Shown: positions 40,051 through 49,804 of the stretch, one piece after another
How positions within the stretch are numbered: the stretch's first letter is position 1
Layout: the number at the start of each line of letters is the position of its first letter
Assembly (NCBI RefSeq): GCF_050278625.1
Contig: NZ_JBNNTI010000018.1
Span: forward strand, 1-64,000
Direction: 5' to 3'
Source: Viridibacillus sp050278625
GTDB taxonomy: Bacteria; Bacillota; Bacilli; Bacillales_A; Planococcaceae
Length of the DNA: 64,000 nt
Made by a program: the position numbers and the translations under genes
The notes under the pieces: model-generated
The model's database searches: none
Told to the model about the DNA's origin: nothing
Seen by the model: the letters and a program-made list of their open reading frames with translations, nothing else

Positions 40051-40539
40051 ATGTTGAAAATTCAGGAAATTCGAGAGATTATTAAACTAGTAGATTCATC
40101 TTCAATTGACGAGTTCGTTTATGAGGTAGCAGATACAAAAGTTAAACTTAAAAAAAATGGCGGTGTGGCAGTTGTAACTGAAGCGCCAGTAGTAAAAGTA
40201 GCTCCAGTAGCAACGCCAACACCAGTCGTGGCTCCAACAGCACCAGTAGCAGAGCCAACTGTAGTTGCTGAAACAGCGCCAGTAGCTGTTGATGCATCAT
40301 TATACAAAATCACTTCACCAATGGTAGGAACTTTCTATCAAGCTCCAAATCCTGAATCACCAGCTTTCGTAAAAGTTGGAGATAAAGTTGGCGAAGAAGC
40401 AGTAGTATGTATCGTTGAAGCAATGAAACTATTTAATGAAATCGAAGCAGAAGTGAATGGCGAAATCGTTGAAATTCTTGTTAAAGACGGCGATCTAGTT
40501 GAATACGGTCAACCTCTGTTCCTAGTAAAAGAGAACTAA
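40051..40539 (+). CDS. accB: acetyl-CoA carboxylase biotin carboxyl carrier protein
   Basis: Carries the biotin that shuttles CO2 from AccC to the carboxyltransferase in fatty acid synthesis. 162 residues: N-terminal region, an Ala/Pro/Val-rich flexible linker (about 45-85), and the biotinyl domain with VEAMKL, biotin on K126. GGGGAG precedes the ATG. accC follows after 15 bases. Confidence 0.97.
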   Translation: MLKIQEIREIIKLVDSSSIDEFVYEVADTKVKLKKNGGVAVVTEAPVVKVAPVATPTPVVAPTAPVAEPTVVAETAPVAVDASLYKITSPMVGTFYQAPNPESPAFVKVGDKVGEEAVVCIVEAMKLFNEIEAEVNGEIVEILVKDGDLVEYGQPLFLVKEN

Positions 40540-40554
40540 GGGAGGCCTATCCAA

Positions 40555-41910
40555 ATGAAAAAAGTATTAATTGCAAACCGTGGAGAAATCGCGGTACGTA
40601 TTATTCGCGCTTGTAAAGAATTAGATATTCAGTCTGTAGCAGTATATTCAGAAGCGGATCGTGATGCACTTCACGTTCAATTAGCTGACGAAGCATATTG
40701 CATCGGACCAAAACTTTCAAGTGACAGTTACTTGAAAATTAGCAGTATTTTAAGTGTTGCTCAAAAAACTGGCTGTGATGGGATTCACCCAGGATATGGC
40801 TTCTTAGCAGAGAATGCTAGTTTTGCAGAGGCTTGTGAAGATGCAGGCATTACTTTTATTGGACCAACTTCTGACGCCATCAAGATGATGGGGATTAAAG
40901 ATATAGCAAAAGATTCAATGATTAAAGCGGGTGTACCAACAGTTCCCGGTTCAGCTGGTATCGTTGCAGATGCAACTGAAGCAGCGGAAGTTGCAAAAGG
41001 TATTGGATACCCAGTTATCATTAAAGCAACTGCCGGTGGTGGTGGTAAAGGGATCCGTGTAGCACGCACTGAAGAAGAATTGATTAAAGGTGTTCAAATC
41101 ACTCAAAAAGAAGCGGCTGCAGCATTCGGTAACCCAGGCGTATACTTAGAAAAATTCATCGAGGATTTCCGTCACTGTGAAATCCAAATTTTAGCGGACA
41201 ACTATGGCAATACAATTCATCTAGGTGAACGTGATTGTACAGTTCAACGTCGTATGCAAAAACTTGTTGAAGAAGCTCCGTCTCCGGCACTTTCTGAAGA
41301 ACGTCGTGCTGAGATGGGTGAAGCTGCAGTTAAAGCTGCACTAGCTTGTGGATACCGCGGTGCTGGTACGGTAGAATTCATTTTTGATTATCATGAAGAC
41401 AAGTTCTACTTCATGGAAATGAATACACGTATTCAAGTAGAGCATCCAGTAACTGAAATGATTACAGGTATTGACCTAGTTCAACAACAGCTTAAAATTG
41501 CTTCAGGCGAGAAATTGGTGTATAAACAAGAAGATGTGAAAGTGAATGGTTGGGCGATGGAATGTCGTATCAATGCAGAAAATCCGTCTAAAAACTTTAT
41601 GCCTTCACCGGGTAAAGTAGAGGATTATATAGCACCAGGTGGTTACGGAGTCCGTATCGACTCTGCTATGTATCCAGGATATAGTATTCCTCCGTTCTAC
41701 GATTCAATGGTTGCAAAATTGATTGTACATGCAGATACACGTGAAGAAGCAATTGCTAAGATGAAACGCGCATTAGGTGAGTTCATTGTTGAAGGACCAG
41801 GCATTCAAACAACAATTCCTTTCCACGCTAAATTAATGGATCATGAGGTATTCAAAAAAGGTGATTTCAATACGAAATTCCTTGAGGAAAATGACGTCAT
41901 GAATTCATAA
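40555..41910 (+). CDS. accC: acetyl-CoA carboxylase biotin carboxylase subunit
   Basis: ATP-grasp enzyme that carboxylates AccB-biotin with bicarbonate. 451 residues. Motifs: KKVLIANRGEIAVRIIRACK at the N-terminus, glycine-rich ATP lid IKATAGGGGKGIRV near 160, and FMEMNTRIQVEHPVTEM near 285-300 with the catalytic residues. GGGAGG lies before the ATG. Forms an operon with accB and the Asp23-family gene. Confidence 0.97.
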   Translation: MKKVLIANRGEIAVRIIRACKELDIQSVAVYSEADRDALHVQLADEAYCIGPKLSSDSYLKISSILSVAQKTGCDGIHPGYGFLAENASFAEACEDAGITFIGPTSDAIKMMGIKDIAKDSMIKAGVPTVPGSAGIVADATEAAEVAKGIGYPVIIKATAGGGGKGIRVARTEEELIKGVQITQKEAAAAFGNPGVYLEKFIEDFRHCEIQILADNYGNTIHLGERDCTVQRRMQKLVEEAPSPALSEERRAEMGEAAVKAALACGYRGAGTVEFIFDYHEDKFYFMEMNTRIQVEHPVTEMITGIDLVQQQLKIASGEKLVYKQEDVKVNGWAMECRINAENPSKNFMPSPGKVEDYIAPGGYGVRIDSAMYPGYSIPPFYDSMVAKLIVHADTREEAIAKMKRALGEFIVEGPGIQTTIPFHAKLMDHEVFKKGDFNTKFLEENDVMNS

Positions 41911-41926
41911 GAAAGGGGCGAATTCT

Positions 41927-42334
41927 ATGGCTGAAAAAGTCATACAATCATTACCGCAAAGTACTCCTGCTGGTAAAGAGGAGTTAGGTAAGATTGAATT
42001 AGCGCCTGAAGTTATTGAAGTTATTGCAGGAATTGCTACTACAGAAGTAGAGGGCGTTTCTGGTACAAGAGGAAACTTTGCTACAGGCGTAGTAGAAAAA
42101 TTCGGTAAAAAGGTTCATGGGAAAGGTATTAAAACCGAATGGACTGAGACGGGCTTAATCGTAGATGTTTATTGCTTTGTGCAATATGGTGCATCTGTTG
42201 CGAAAGTTGCGCATCAAGTTCAGACCCAGATCCGTGAAGCTATCTTTAATATGACATCTCTTTCAACACAAGAGGTAAATGTACATATTACCGGCATTCA
42301 ATTTGATCAAGTGAACGATGCAAAAACTGAATAA
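41927..42334 (+). CDS. yqhY: Asp23/Gls24 family protein (YqhY)
   Basis: A 135-residue member of the Asp23/Gls24 family. YqhY is conserved beside accBC, and in B. subtilis its loss disturbs acetyl-CoA carboxylase control. Visible features: ELAPEVIEVIAGIATTEVEG then VSGTRG at the N-terminus and YGASVAKVAHQVQTQIREAI in the second half. AAAGGGGCG precedes the ATG. Confidence 0.92.
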   Translation: MAEKVIQSLPQSTPAGKEELGKIELAPEVIEVIAGIATTEVEGVSGTRGNFATGVVEKFGKKVHGKGIKTEWTETGLIVDVYCFVQYGASVAKVAHQVQTQIREAIFNMTSLSTQEVNVHITGIQFDQVNDAKTE

Positions 42335-42338
42335 TGTC

Positions 42339-42372
42339 AAAAAGCACCACTTCTTAGGAAGTGGTGCTTTTT
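42339..42372 (+). terminator. terminator of accBC-yqhY
   Basis: AAAAAGCACCACTTC (42339-42353) pairs perfectly with GAAGTGGTGCTTTTT (42358-42372) around a TTAG loop. Confidence 0.92.
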
Positions 42373-42552
42373 CTGACTATTCAAAAGTTAATGGAATCAA
42401 TGAATTGAATCGAAAAATGTGATAAGATAATGCTACATGCATATTTAATGAAACACTTCACATTTCGGGTTTATTTTGAACATATTGGCCTGTTTACATA
42501 GGTAATATGTCAGAATATCCCCAATGTAGTAGTATAAAGGAGAACTATATAA

Positions 42553-42930
42553 ATGAAGCGACGAGAAGCGCGTGAAAAAGCGATACAAGTACTTTTTCAA
42601 CTAGAAAATACAGAGTTAACAGTTACAGAGGCAATTGAACATATCGTAGGTGAAGAGAGTTCGCCATTCTTCGATCAAATAATACAAGGTACTGTTCTAC
42701 ACATGGAAGAAATCGATAAATCTTTAGTTGAAAAGTTAGAAAATTGGTCATTACCTCGCTTAGCGAAAATTGAACGCACAATTTTACGCTTAGCGGTTTA
42801 TGAAATTTTATATACACCAGAAACACCTAAGAATGTCGTTTTAAACGAAGCTATTGAGTTAAGTAAAACATATGGCGATGAGAAATCTAGCCGCTTCGTA
42901 AACGGCGTATTATCAAAATACGCAAAATAA
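42553..42930 (+). CDS. nusB: transcription antitermination factor NusB
   Basis: RNA-binding factor that joins NusE at boxA of rRNA leaders. 125 residues, all-helical, starting MKRREAREKAIQVLFQLENT and ending with the family signature YGDEKSSRFVNGVLSKYAK. AAAGGAGAAC precedes the ATG. Starts the run nusB-folD-xseA-xseB-ispA-dxs-yqxC. Confidence 0.95.
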   Translation: MKRREAREKAIQVLFQLENTELTVTEAIEHIVGEESSPFFDQIIQGTVLHMEEIDKSLVEKLENWSLPRLAKIERTILRLAVYEILYTPETPKNVVLNEAIELSKTYGDEKSSRFVNGVLSKYAK

Positions 42931-42965
42931 TAAATTCTAAGTTAAATTTGGGAGTGTTATTAATA

Positions 42966-43826
42966 ATGTCAGGTAAGCTAATTAATGGTAAAGAAATTGG
43001 AGATACAATTCGACAATCTATTCAACAAGAAGTGAATGATTTACAAGAACAAGGTATTACACCAGGTCTAGCGGTTATATTAGTAGGGGACAATCCAGCT
43101 TCTAAAACATACGTTTCAAACAAACAGAAATCATGTGAACAAATGGGTATTCACTCAGTACTTATCGAGTTATCAGCAGATATTTCAGAAGAAACATTAT
43201 TAAGCGAAATTGACAGACTAAATGCTGATTCAGCAATTGACGGCATTCTAGTACAATTACCACTTCCAAAACACATTGATGAACAAAACGTCATCGCAGC
43301 TATTTCTCCTGAGAAGGATGTAGATGGCTTCCATCCAGAAAGCGTAGGGAAAATGATGCTTGGTCAACCAACGTATTTACCTTGTACGCCGTATGGTGTG
43401 ATGAAGTTATTAGAATATGCGAATATAGACGTTGCAGGTAAACACGCTGTCATCGTTGGACGAAGCCATATTGTTGGTGTTCCAATGGGACAACTATTAC
43501 TACAAAAAGACGCAACAGTGACTTATTGTCACTCTAAAACTCCTAATCTAGCTGCAATGACTACACAAGCTGATATTTTAGTAGTTGCCACAGGCCGTGC
43601 GAAAATGATTGGTGCTGAGCATGTAAAAGAAGGCGCTGTTGTTATTGATGTAGGTATTAACCGCGACGAAAATAATAAACTTTGCGGCGATGTTGATTTT
43701 GACTCAGTTATTGATAAAGTTTCAGCAATCACACCAGTACCTAAAGGTGTTGGCCCAATGACGATAACAATGTTGTTATTTAATACATTGCAATCGGCGA
43801 AAAAGAAGTTTATTCAAGACAAATGA
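42966..43826 (+). CDS. folD: methylenetetrahydrofolate dehydrogenase / cyclohydrolase
   Basis: Bifunctional enzyme interconverting 5,10-methylene-THF and 10-formyl-THF with NADP. 286 residues. Motifs: VGDNPASKTYVSNKQKSCEQ with catalytic Lys and Tyr, PLPKHIDEQNV, EKDVDGFHPESVGKM, and the nucleotide loop VIVGRSHIVGVPMGQLLL. ATG at 42966 with GGGAG 12 bases upstream; a longer TTG frame from 42948 is rejected. Confidence 0.95.
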   Translation: MSGKLINGKEIGDTIRQSIQQEVNDLQEQGITPGLAVILVGDNPASKTYVSNKQKSCEQMGIHSVLIELSADISEETLLSEIDRLNADSAIDGILVQLPLPKHIDEQNVIAAISPEKDVDGFHPESVGKMMLGQPTYLPCTPYGVMKLLEYANIDVAGKHAVIVGRSHIVGVPMGQLLLQKDATVTYCHSKTPNLAAMTTQADILVVATGRAKMIGAEHVKEGAVVIDVGINRDENNKLCGDVDFDSVIDKVSAITPVPKGVGPMTITMLLFNTLQSAKKKFIQDK

Positions 43827-43854
43827 GCTCAAAACAGGTAATATAGTAACGCAG

Positions 43855-43889
43855 AAGCTGTTTTTCTGATGAAAGACGGCTTTTTTTAT
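43855..43889 (+). terminator. hairpin between folD and xseA
   Basis: AAGCTGTTTTTC (43855-43866) pairs with GAAAGACGGCTT (43871-43882) using G-T pairs, followed by T residues. Possibly a partial terminator within the run. Confidence 0.65.
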
Positions 43890-43935
43890 GAAATCAAATT
43901 TTTGATAAAACGTTCGGATAAGGAGTTTGAGGCTG

Positions 43936-45294
43936 TTGACAAGTACACCTTATTTATCTGTCCAAGCACTAACAAAGTATATTAAAAAGAAATTCGATGC
44001 TGATCCTCATTTACGTGATGTTTTTGTAAAAGGAGAGCTATCAAATGTTAAAAAACATACAGGATCTGGCCATATCTATTTCACATTGAAAGATGAAAAA
44101 ACACAAATTGCAGCAGTGATGTTTGCGAAGAGTGCCAATCGTCTGAAATTTGAACCTGAAAATGGCATGAAGGTTTTTATTCGTGGAGATGTAAATGTCT
44201 ATGAAGGTAGTGGACGTTATCAGTTGTATGCAGTATCAATGGAACCAGACGGTGTAGGTAGTTTACATATCGCCTTTGAACAACTACAAGCAAAACTCTT
44301 AAAAGAAGGATTGTTTGATGAAAGTCATAAAAAAGCGATACCAACATTCCCACGCAAAATTGGTGTCATTACAGCGCCAACTGGAGCAGCCATACGAGAT
44401 ATTTGTACAACGATTACGCAACATTACGCTCTAGCAGATGTTGTGATTTTCCCTGCACTCGTGCAAGGAGAACAAGCAGCACCTAGTATTGTAAAAGCAA
44501 TAAAGCAAGCAAACCTTATGGACGAAATCGATGTTTTAATTGTCGGACGTGGTGGAGGTTCAATTGAGGATCTTTGGGCGTTTAATGAAGAGATTGTTGC
44601 TAGGGCCATTTTTGAAAGTGACATACCTGTCATTAGTGGTGTAGGGCATGAAACAGATACTACTATTGCGGACCACGTATCAGACTGGCGGGCAGCGACG
44701 CCTACAGCCGCTGCAAAAAAGGCTGTACCGAATAGCGAAGACTTAATGAAGCATTTATCGACACGGAGGTCACAACTATTTCAACTGACACAATCGCGAA
44801 TTCGACATGAAAGAAGTCAATTAGAGCGGTTACAGAAATCTTATCCGATCGCATATCCAGACCGTCTATTTCGTCCGTTTGTAGAGAAGTTAAGTCGTAC
44901 AGATGAGCAGTTACAAGCACAAATGACGAACTATATCAAAGGTAAGAAGGCAATTTTGCAACAATTAGCAAATCGTGTACAAATGAATACGCCACTACAA
45001 GAAGTGAGATATAAACAGCAACATGTAGCAAGGTTGAGCACGCAGCTTGATAAAAGTGTTGTGCAGTCAATCAATAAGCAACAAGATGCATTCAGGTCCA
45101 TCATTCGTACTTTAGAAGCTTTAAATCCTTTAACAATCATGAACCGTGGATATAGCATCGTTTATCAAGACGGAAAAGTAGTAAAATCAGTACAGCAAAT
45201 AGAAGAAAAACAAAATTTGACCATTCATTTTCCAGATGGTCAGGCGAATGCTGAAATTACGTCCATAACAATGAAAGTGAGGGGAGAAGAATAA
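43936..45294 (+). CDS. xseA: exodeoxyribonuclease VII large subunit
   Basis: Catalytic subunit of ExoVII, degrading single-stranded DNA from both ends. 452 residues: OB-fold N-domain (LSVQALTKYIKKKFDADPHL), catalytic core with KIGVITAPTGAAIRDI, IVGRGGGSIEDLWAFNEE and PVISGVGHETDTTIADHVSD, then a coiled-coil region and C-terminal domain. TTG at 43936 is preferred (GGAG 10 bases upstream); a TTG at 43927 is too close. Its stop overlaps the xseB ATG. Confidence 0.94.
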   Translation: MTSTPYLSVQALTKYIKKKFDADPHLRDVFVKGELSNVKKHTGSGHIYFTLKDEKTQIAAVMFAKSANRLKFEPENGMKVFIRGDVNVYEGSGRYQLYAVSMEPDGVGSLHIAFEQLQAKLLKEGLFDESHKKAIPTFPRKIGVITAPTGAAIRDICTTITQHYALADVVIFPALVQGEQAAPSIVKAIKQANLMDEIDVLIVGRGGGSIEDLWAFNEEIVARAIFESDIPVISGVGHETDTTIADHVSDWRAATPTAAAKKAVPNSEDLMKHLSTRRSQLFQLTQSRIRHERSQLERLQKSYPIAYPDRLFRPFVEKLSRTDEQLQAQMTNYIKGKKAILQQLANRVQMNTPLQEVRYKQQHVARLSTQLDKSVVQSINKQQDAFRSIIRTLEALNPLTIMNRGYSIVYQDGKVVKSVQQIEEKQNLTIHFPDGQANAEITSITMKVRGEE

Positions 45295-45536
45295 TGGCTG
45301 AAAAGAAACAATCTTTTGCAAAGTCAATTGAACAACTAGAAGAAATCGTTCACCAACTTGAACAAGGTGAAGTACCTTTAGAAGATGCAATCGATTTATA
45401 TAAAAAAGGGATGAAATTATCCCAGTTTTGCCACGATCAATTACAAAATGCAGAGCAGCAACTGATCTCGATTATGGATGACAATGGCAACGAAAAGCCT
45501 TTTAAACCAACAGGGGAAGAGGGACAAAGTAAATGA
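45294..45536 (+). CDS. xseB: exodeoxyribonuclease VII small subunit
   Basis: 80-residue helical partner of XseA, with FAKSIEQLEEIVHQLEQGEV and PLEDAIDLYKKGMKLSQFCH. Overlaps xseA (TAATG) and ispA (ATGA), showing tight translational coupling. Confidence 0.95.
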   Translation: MAEKKQSFAKSIEQLEEIVHQLEQGEVPLEDAIDLYKKGMKLSQFCHDQLQNAEQQLISIMDDNGNEKPFKPTGEEGQSK

Positions 45537-46417
45537 CAGAGCTTTTAAAAGAATTTATGGCAACCAATATACCAACAGTTGAAAAACGTATGCAAGAACT
45601 GGTTAAGAATATTGAAGCGCCAGCAGTGTTAAAAGAATCCATGCTGTATTCATTAAATGCAGGTGGTAAAAGAGTAAGACCACTTTTTGTACTTGCTGTT
45701 ATGGACCATTTCAATGTTCGCAATGATGATGGATTTACAGTAGGTGCTGTCATTGAAATGATTCATACGTATTCACTGATTCATGATGATCTACCGAGCA
45801 TGGACAATGATGATTACCGCAGAGGCAAATTAACAAACCATAAAGTATATGGAGATGCATTTGCAACACTAGCTGGAGATGCTCTTAATACACTATCATT
45901 TGGTATACTTGCTCGTATGCAACAAATTCCAGCGGTATCACGTTTACTGTTAATAGATAAATTAAGTGAAGCAGCTGGAGCTGAAGGTATGGTCGGAGGA
46001 CAAATCCTAGATATCGAAGGCGAAACAAAACAATTAACATTGTCAGAACTAGAAAAAGTTCATGTCAATAAAACAGGAGCTCTTCTTCGTTTTAGTATCG
46101 AGTCAGGTGCCATTATAGCAAATGCCACAAAAGAAGAACGTGCAATCTTAGTGGAATATGCTCATCATATCGGTCTTGCTTTCCAAATTCAAGACGATAT
46201 TTTAGACATTGAAGGTACAACAGAACAGCTAGGGAAAACAGCTGGTAAAGACGTTGCAAGTGATAAAAGCACTTACCCCGCACTCCTTACATTATCAGGC
46301 GCCAAAGAAAAGTTGCATGAGCATTACAACCTTGCGATAAAAGCGCTTGAAAAACTGCCTTCGGAAAGCAGTCTACTAAAAGACTTAGCTGATTATATTG
46401 TTCATCGTAACAAGTAA
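45533..46417 (+). CDS. ispA: farnesyl diphosphate synthase / geranyltranstransferase
   Basis: Condenses isopentenyl diphosphate with allylic diphosphates to farnesyl diphosphate. 294 residues; first Asp-rich motif HDDLPSMDNDDYRRG (D85-D91), second FQIQDDILDIEG (D221-D225), and NAGGKRVRPL near 41-50. The six-residue gap in the first motif is the type II FPP synthase form. dxs, of the same isoprenoid pathway, follows. Confidence 0.94.
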   Translation: MTELLKEFMATNIPTVEKRMQELVKNIEAPAVLKESMLYSLNAGGKRVRPLFVLAVMDHFNVRNDDGFTVGAVIEMIHTYSLIHDDLPSMDNDDYRRGKLTNHKVYGDAFATLAGDALNTLSFGILARMQQIPAVSRLLLIDKLSEAAGAEGMVGGQILDIEGETKQLTLSELEKVHVNKTGALLRFSIESGAIIANATKEERAILVEYAHHIGLAFQIQDDILDIEGTTEQLGKTAGKDVASDKSTYPALLTLSGAKEKLHEHYNLAIKALEKLPSESSLLKDLADYIVHRNK

Positions 46418-46508
46418 TGGCTGTTTTAGTTTGTACAATTGTTTAACACTGTTATAATAGGTGAAACATTGTGCGATGAATATTTTAATGAAAAGGTGTG
46501 TGATGGCG

Positions 46509-48416
46509 ATGGATTTAAACAAAATATCTAGTCCATCCTTTTTGAAAGACTTAAATACGAAACAACTTCAAGATTTAAGTGAAGATGTTCGAAAGTTTTT
46601 AATCCAAAAATTATCTGTAACAGGTGGTCATATTGGTCCGAATCTTGGCGTAGTTGAGTTAACTATTGCTTTGCATCGTGCGTTCAATAGTCCACAAGAT
46701 AAATTTATTTGGGATGTAGGACATCAAGCATATGTCCACAAAATTTTGACAGGTCGTGCCAATCAATTCGATACGCTACGTCAGTATAAAGGGTTATGTG
46801 GCTTCCCAAAACGCAATGAAAGCGAACATGATGTTTGGGAAACCGGACATAGTTCAACATCTCTTTCAGCAGCGATGGGTATGGCAGCAGCTCGAGATAT
46901 AAAAGGCGATAAAAACTTTGTTGTCCCTATTATTGGTGACGGTGCTTTAACAGGCGGTATGGCTTTAGAAGCTCTAAATCATATTGGCCATGAGAAAACA
47001 AATATGATTGTTATTTTAAATGATAATGAAATGTCAATCGCACCAAATGTAGGTGCACTGCATAATGTTTTGGGACGTTTACGTACTGCGAATAATTACA
47101 ACAAAGCCAAAGATGAATTAGAACAGCTATTGAAAAAAATCCCTGCAGTTGGTGGTAAATTAGCTGCTACAGCAGAACGGGTTAAAGATAGCTTAAAATA
47201 TTTACTCGTGTCGGGTGTGTTTTTCGAAGAACTAGGTTTCACTTACCTTGGTCCAATTGATGGTCATAACTTTGAAACTTTAGAAGAAACATTACAAAAC
47301 GCAAAAAGAATGCAAGGCCCTGTAATAATCCATGTTATTACAAAAAAAGGGAAAGGTTACTTGCCAGCTGAAAACGATACAGTTGGAACTTGGCATGGAA
47401 CTGGCCCTTATAAAATGGAAACAGGCGATCTTGTAAAGCCAAAAACAACTGCTCCAGGTTGGTCTAGTTTAGTTGCAGAAACTGTTCGAAAATTGGCTCG
47501 CGTCGATGAACGAATCGTAGCAATTACACCTGCAATGCCTGTTGGTTCTAAATTAGAAGGCTTTGCTAGTGAATTCCCAAATCGTATGTTTGATGTTGGT
47601 ATCGCAGAGCAACATGCCGCAACAATGGCAGCTGGTATGGCAGCAGATGGAACGAAGCCATTTTTAGCAATCTACTCGACATTCCTACAACGAGCTTATG
47701 ACCAAGTATTACATGATATTTGTCGTCAAAATTTGAATGTGTTTATTGGAATTGATCGTGCTGGATTAGTAGGTGCAGATGGCGAAACTCATCAAGGCGT
47801 CTTTGACATTGCCTTTTTACGCCATATGCCAAACATGGTCATTATGATGCCAAAAGACGAAAATGAAGGCCAGCATATGGTGCAAACAGCTATTGACTAT
47901 AATGAGGGTCCTATCGCTCTGCGTTACCCACGTGGTAATGGCTTAGGAGTACCAATGGACACTGAGCTTACAGCTTTACCAATTGGTAGTTGGGAAGTAC
48001 TTCGTGAAGGTAAGGATGCAACGATATTAACGTTCGGTACGACCATTCCAATGGCACAAGAAGCCGCTGATGTTTTAGCTGAACAAGGTATACAAGTTGA
48101 AATCGTCAATGCACGTTTTATCAAACCAATGGATGAAGTAATGTTACATTGCATAATGCAAAGTAAAAAACCAATCTTAACGATTGAAGAGGGCGTATTG
48201 CAAGGCGGCTTCGGTAGTGCAGTATTAGAATTTGCGAATGACAATCATTATTCAACCACACAAATTGATCGTATCGGTATTCCTGATATGTTCATTGAAC
48301 ATGGTAGTGTCGATATGTTACTTCAAGAGATTAATTTAACTGCTGAAGAAACCGTACTACGCATTCAACAATTAGTTAATGAAGACAATAAAGAGCAAGC
48401 AGGTTTAAATGCATAA
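46509..48416 (+). CDS. dxs: 1-deoxy-D-xylulose-5-phosphate synthase
   Basis: Thiamine-diphosphate enzyme joining pyruvate and glyceraldehyde 3-phosphate, first step of the MEP pathway. 635 residues. Motifs: SVTGGHIGPNLGVVELTIAL, the ThDP motif GDGALTGGMALEALNH, DVGIAEQHAATMAAGMA and RYPRGNGLG. ATG at 46509 is preferred (MDLNKISSPSFLKDL fits the family and AAAAGGTG lies upstream); ATG at 46503 is possible. Its stop overlaps yqxC (TAATG). Confidence 0.95.
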   Translation: MDLNKISSPSFLKDLNTKQLQDLSEDVRKFLIQKLSVTGGHIGPNLGVVELTIALHRAFNSPQDKFIWDVGHQAYVHKILTGRANQFDTLRQYKGLCGFPKRNESEHDVWETGHSSTSLSAAMGMAAARDIKGDKNFVVPIIGDGALTGGMALEALNHIGHEKTNMIVILNDNEMSIAPNVGALHNVLGRLRTANNYNKAKDELEQLLKKIPAVGGKLAATAERVKDSLKYLLVSGVFFEELGFTYLGPIDGHNFETLEETLQNAKRMQGPVIIHVITKKGKGYLPAENDTVGTWHGTGPYKMETGDLVKPKTTAPGWSSLVAETVRKLARVDERIVAITPAMPVGSKLEGFASEFPNRMFDVGIAEQHAATMAAGMAADGTKPFLAIYSTFLQRAYDQVLHDICRQNLNVFIGIDRAGLVGADGETHQGVFDIAFLRHMPNMVIMMPKDENEGQHMVQTAIDYNEGPIALRYPRGNGLGVPMDTELTALPIGSWEVLREGKDATILTFGTTIPMAQEAADVLAEQGIQVEIVNARFIKPMDEVMLHCIMQSKKPILTIEEGVLQGGFGSAVLEFANDNHYSTTQIDRIGIPDMFIEHGSVDMLLQEINLTAEETVLRIQQLVNEDNKEQAGLNA

Positions 48417-49237
48417 TGACAACAAAAATACAAAAAGAGCGTGTCGATATTCTTCTTGTTGAAAGAGGACTATGTGAAACACGTGAAAAAGCAAAACGTA
48501 CCATCATGGCAGGGCAAGTGTATTCAAATGAAGTGCGCCTAGATAAACCTGGTGAGAAAATACCGGTCGATTCTGAGCTCACTATTAAAGGCTCACAGTT
48601 ACGCTATGTAAGTCGTGGAGGCTTAAAACTAGAAAAAGCATTAGATATTTTTGATGTTGCTGTACAAGATAAATTAATGTTAGATATCGGTTCATCTACT
48701 GGTGGATTTACTGACTGTGCCCTACAAAATGGTGCGAAGCATTGCTACGCACTTGATGTAGGCTACAATCAACTGGCGTGGAAAATCCGTCAAGATGGGC
48801 GAGTAACTGTAATGGAACGTACAAATTTCCGTTATGTCACAGCACCTGACTTGGAAGAAGGTTTACCTGAATTTGCAACAATTGATGTATCCTTCATCTC
48901 TCTAAAACTGATCTTACCTGTGTTGAAATCGTTGTTAGTACCTGGTGGAGATGTTATTGCACTAGTGAAACCACAGTTTGAAGCTGGGAAAGACAAAGTT
49001 GGAAAAAAAGGTGTCGTCCGTGAACCGAAAATACATTTAGAAGTATTAGAATCTATTGCAACATTCGCTGAATCAGTTGGATTTGTGGTAAAAGATGCTT
49101 CCTATTCTCCGATTACAGGTGGAGAAGGGAATATTGAGTTTCTATTCCATCTGTACAACCCACACCAAGGAGAAGAGCTGCAATCATTTACAGACTTCAA
49201 TACCTTGGTGAGTGAGGCACATCAACAACTTAAATGA
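48416..49237 (+). CDS. yqxC: TlyA-family rRNA methyltransferase / S4 protein (YqxC)
   Basis: 273 residues: S4 RNA-binding domain at 1-65 (ERVDILLVERGLCETREKAK) followed by an FtsJ-like methyltransferase with SAM loop LDIGSSTGGFTDCALQNGA and VKPQFEAGKDKVGKKGVVRE. TlyA proteins 2'-O-methylate rRNA in some bacteria; haemolysin naming is historical. The gene is coupled to dxs and precedes ahrC-recN, as in B. subtilis. Confidence 0.92.
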   Translation: MTTKIQKERVDILLVERGLCETREKAKRTIMAGQVYSNEVRLDKPGEKIPVDSELTIKGSQLRYVSRGGLKLEKALDIFDVAVQDKLMLDIGSSTGGFTDCALQNGAKHCYALDVGYNQLAWKIRQDGRVTVMERTNFRYVTAPDLEEGLPEFATIDVSFISLKLILPVLKSLLVPGGDVIALVKPQFEAGKDKVGKKGVVREPKIHLEVLESIATFAESVGFVVKDASYSPITGGEGNIEFLFHLYNPHQGEELQSFTDFNTLVSEAHQQLK

Positions 49238-49267
49238 CGCGGCCCATTCTTTTGGGCCGTGTTTTTT
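49237..49267 (+). terminator. terminator after yqxC
   Basis: ACGCGGCCCA (49237-49246) pairs with TGGGCCGTGT (49253-49262) with G-T wobble, then a T run. It begins at the last base of the gene. Confidence 0.85.
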
Positions 49268-49338
49268 TCTTGTGATTTTACATAATCGATGTTACGGTTA
49301 TAAAAAGAAGAGCATAATTATTCATAGAGGTGAAAAAA

Positions 49339-49788
49339 TTGAATAAAAGCCAACGTCATATTCGAATCCGCGACATGATCGCTAATAATGATATTGAAAC
49401 ACAGGATGATTTGGTGGATTTACTAAAAGAAGCAGGTTATCATGTAACGCAAGCGACAATTTCTAGAGATATTAAAGAATTACATTTAATCAAAGTACCT
49501 CTTCAAGATGGTCGTTATAAATACAGCTTACCAGCAGATCAACGCTTCAATCCAATTCAAAAGCTACACCGTGCGTTAGCAGATGCGTTTGTAAGCATTG
49601 ATGGTGCGAGTCACTTCCTAGTGATGAAGACATTACCAGGAAATGCACATGCAATAGGATCATTACTGGACCATTTAGATTGGACAGAAATATTAGGAAC
49701 TATTTGTGGGGATGACACAATCATGATTTTATGTCGTGAGGAATCCCAACGCGAATCAATAAAAAATCGCTTACTTGAAATGTTGTAA
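49339..49788 (+). CDS. ahrC: arginine-responsive regulator AhrC/ArgR
   Basis: Hexameric repressor of arginine biosynthesis and activator of catabolism. 149 residues, identical in length to B. subtilis AhrC. N-terminal winged helix with HVTQATISRDIKELHLIKVP and C-terminal arginine-binding domain with TLPGNAHAIGSLLDHLDW and GTICGDDTIMI. TTG at 49339 is preferred (AGAGG 8 bases upstream). recN follows after 16 bases, the standard ahrC-recN pair. Confidence 0.95.
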   Translation: MNKSQRHIRIRDMIANNDIETQDDLVDLLKEAGYHVTQATISRDIKELHLIKVPLQDGRYKYSLPADQRFNPIQKLHRALADAFVSIDGASHFLVMKTLPGNAHAIGSLLDHLDWTEILGTICGDDTIMILCREESQRESIKNRLLEML

Positions 49789-49804
49789 TCTGAGGTGAGT
49801 TGTC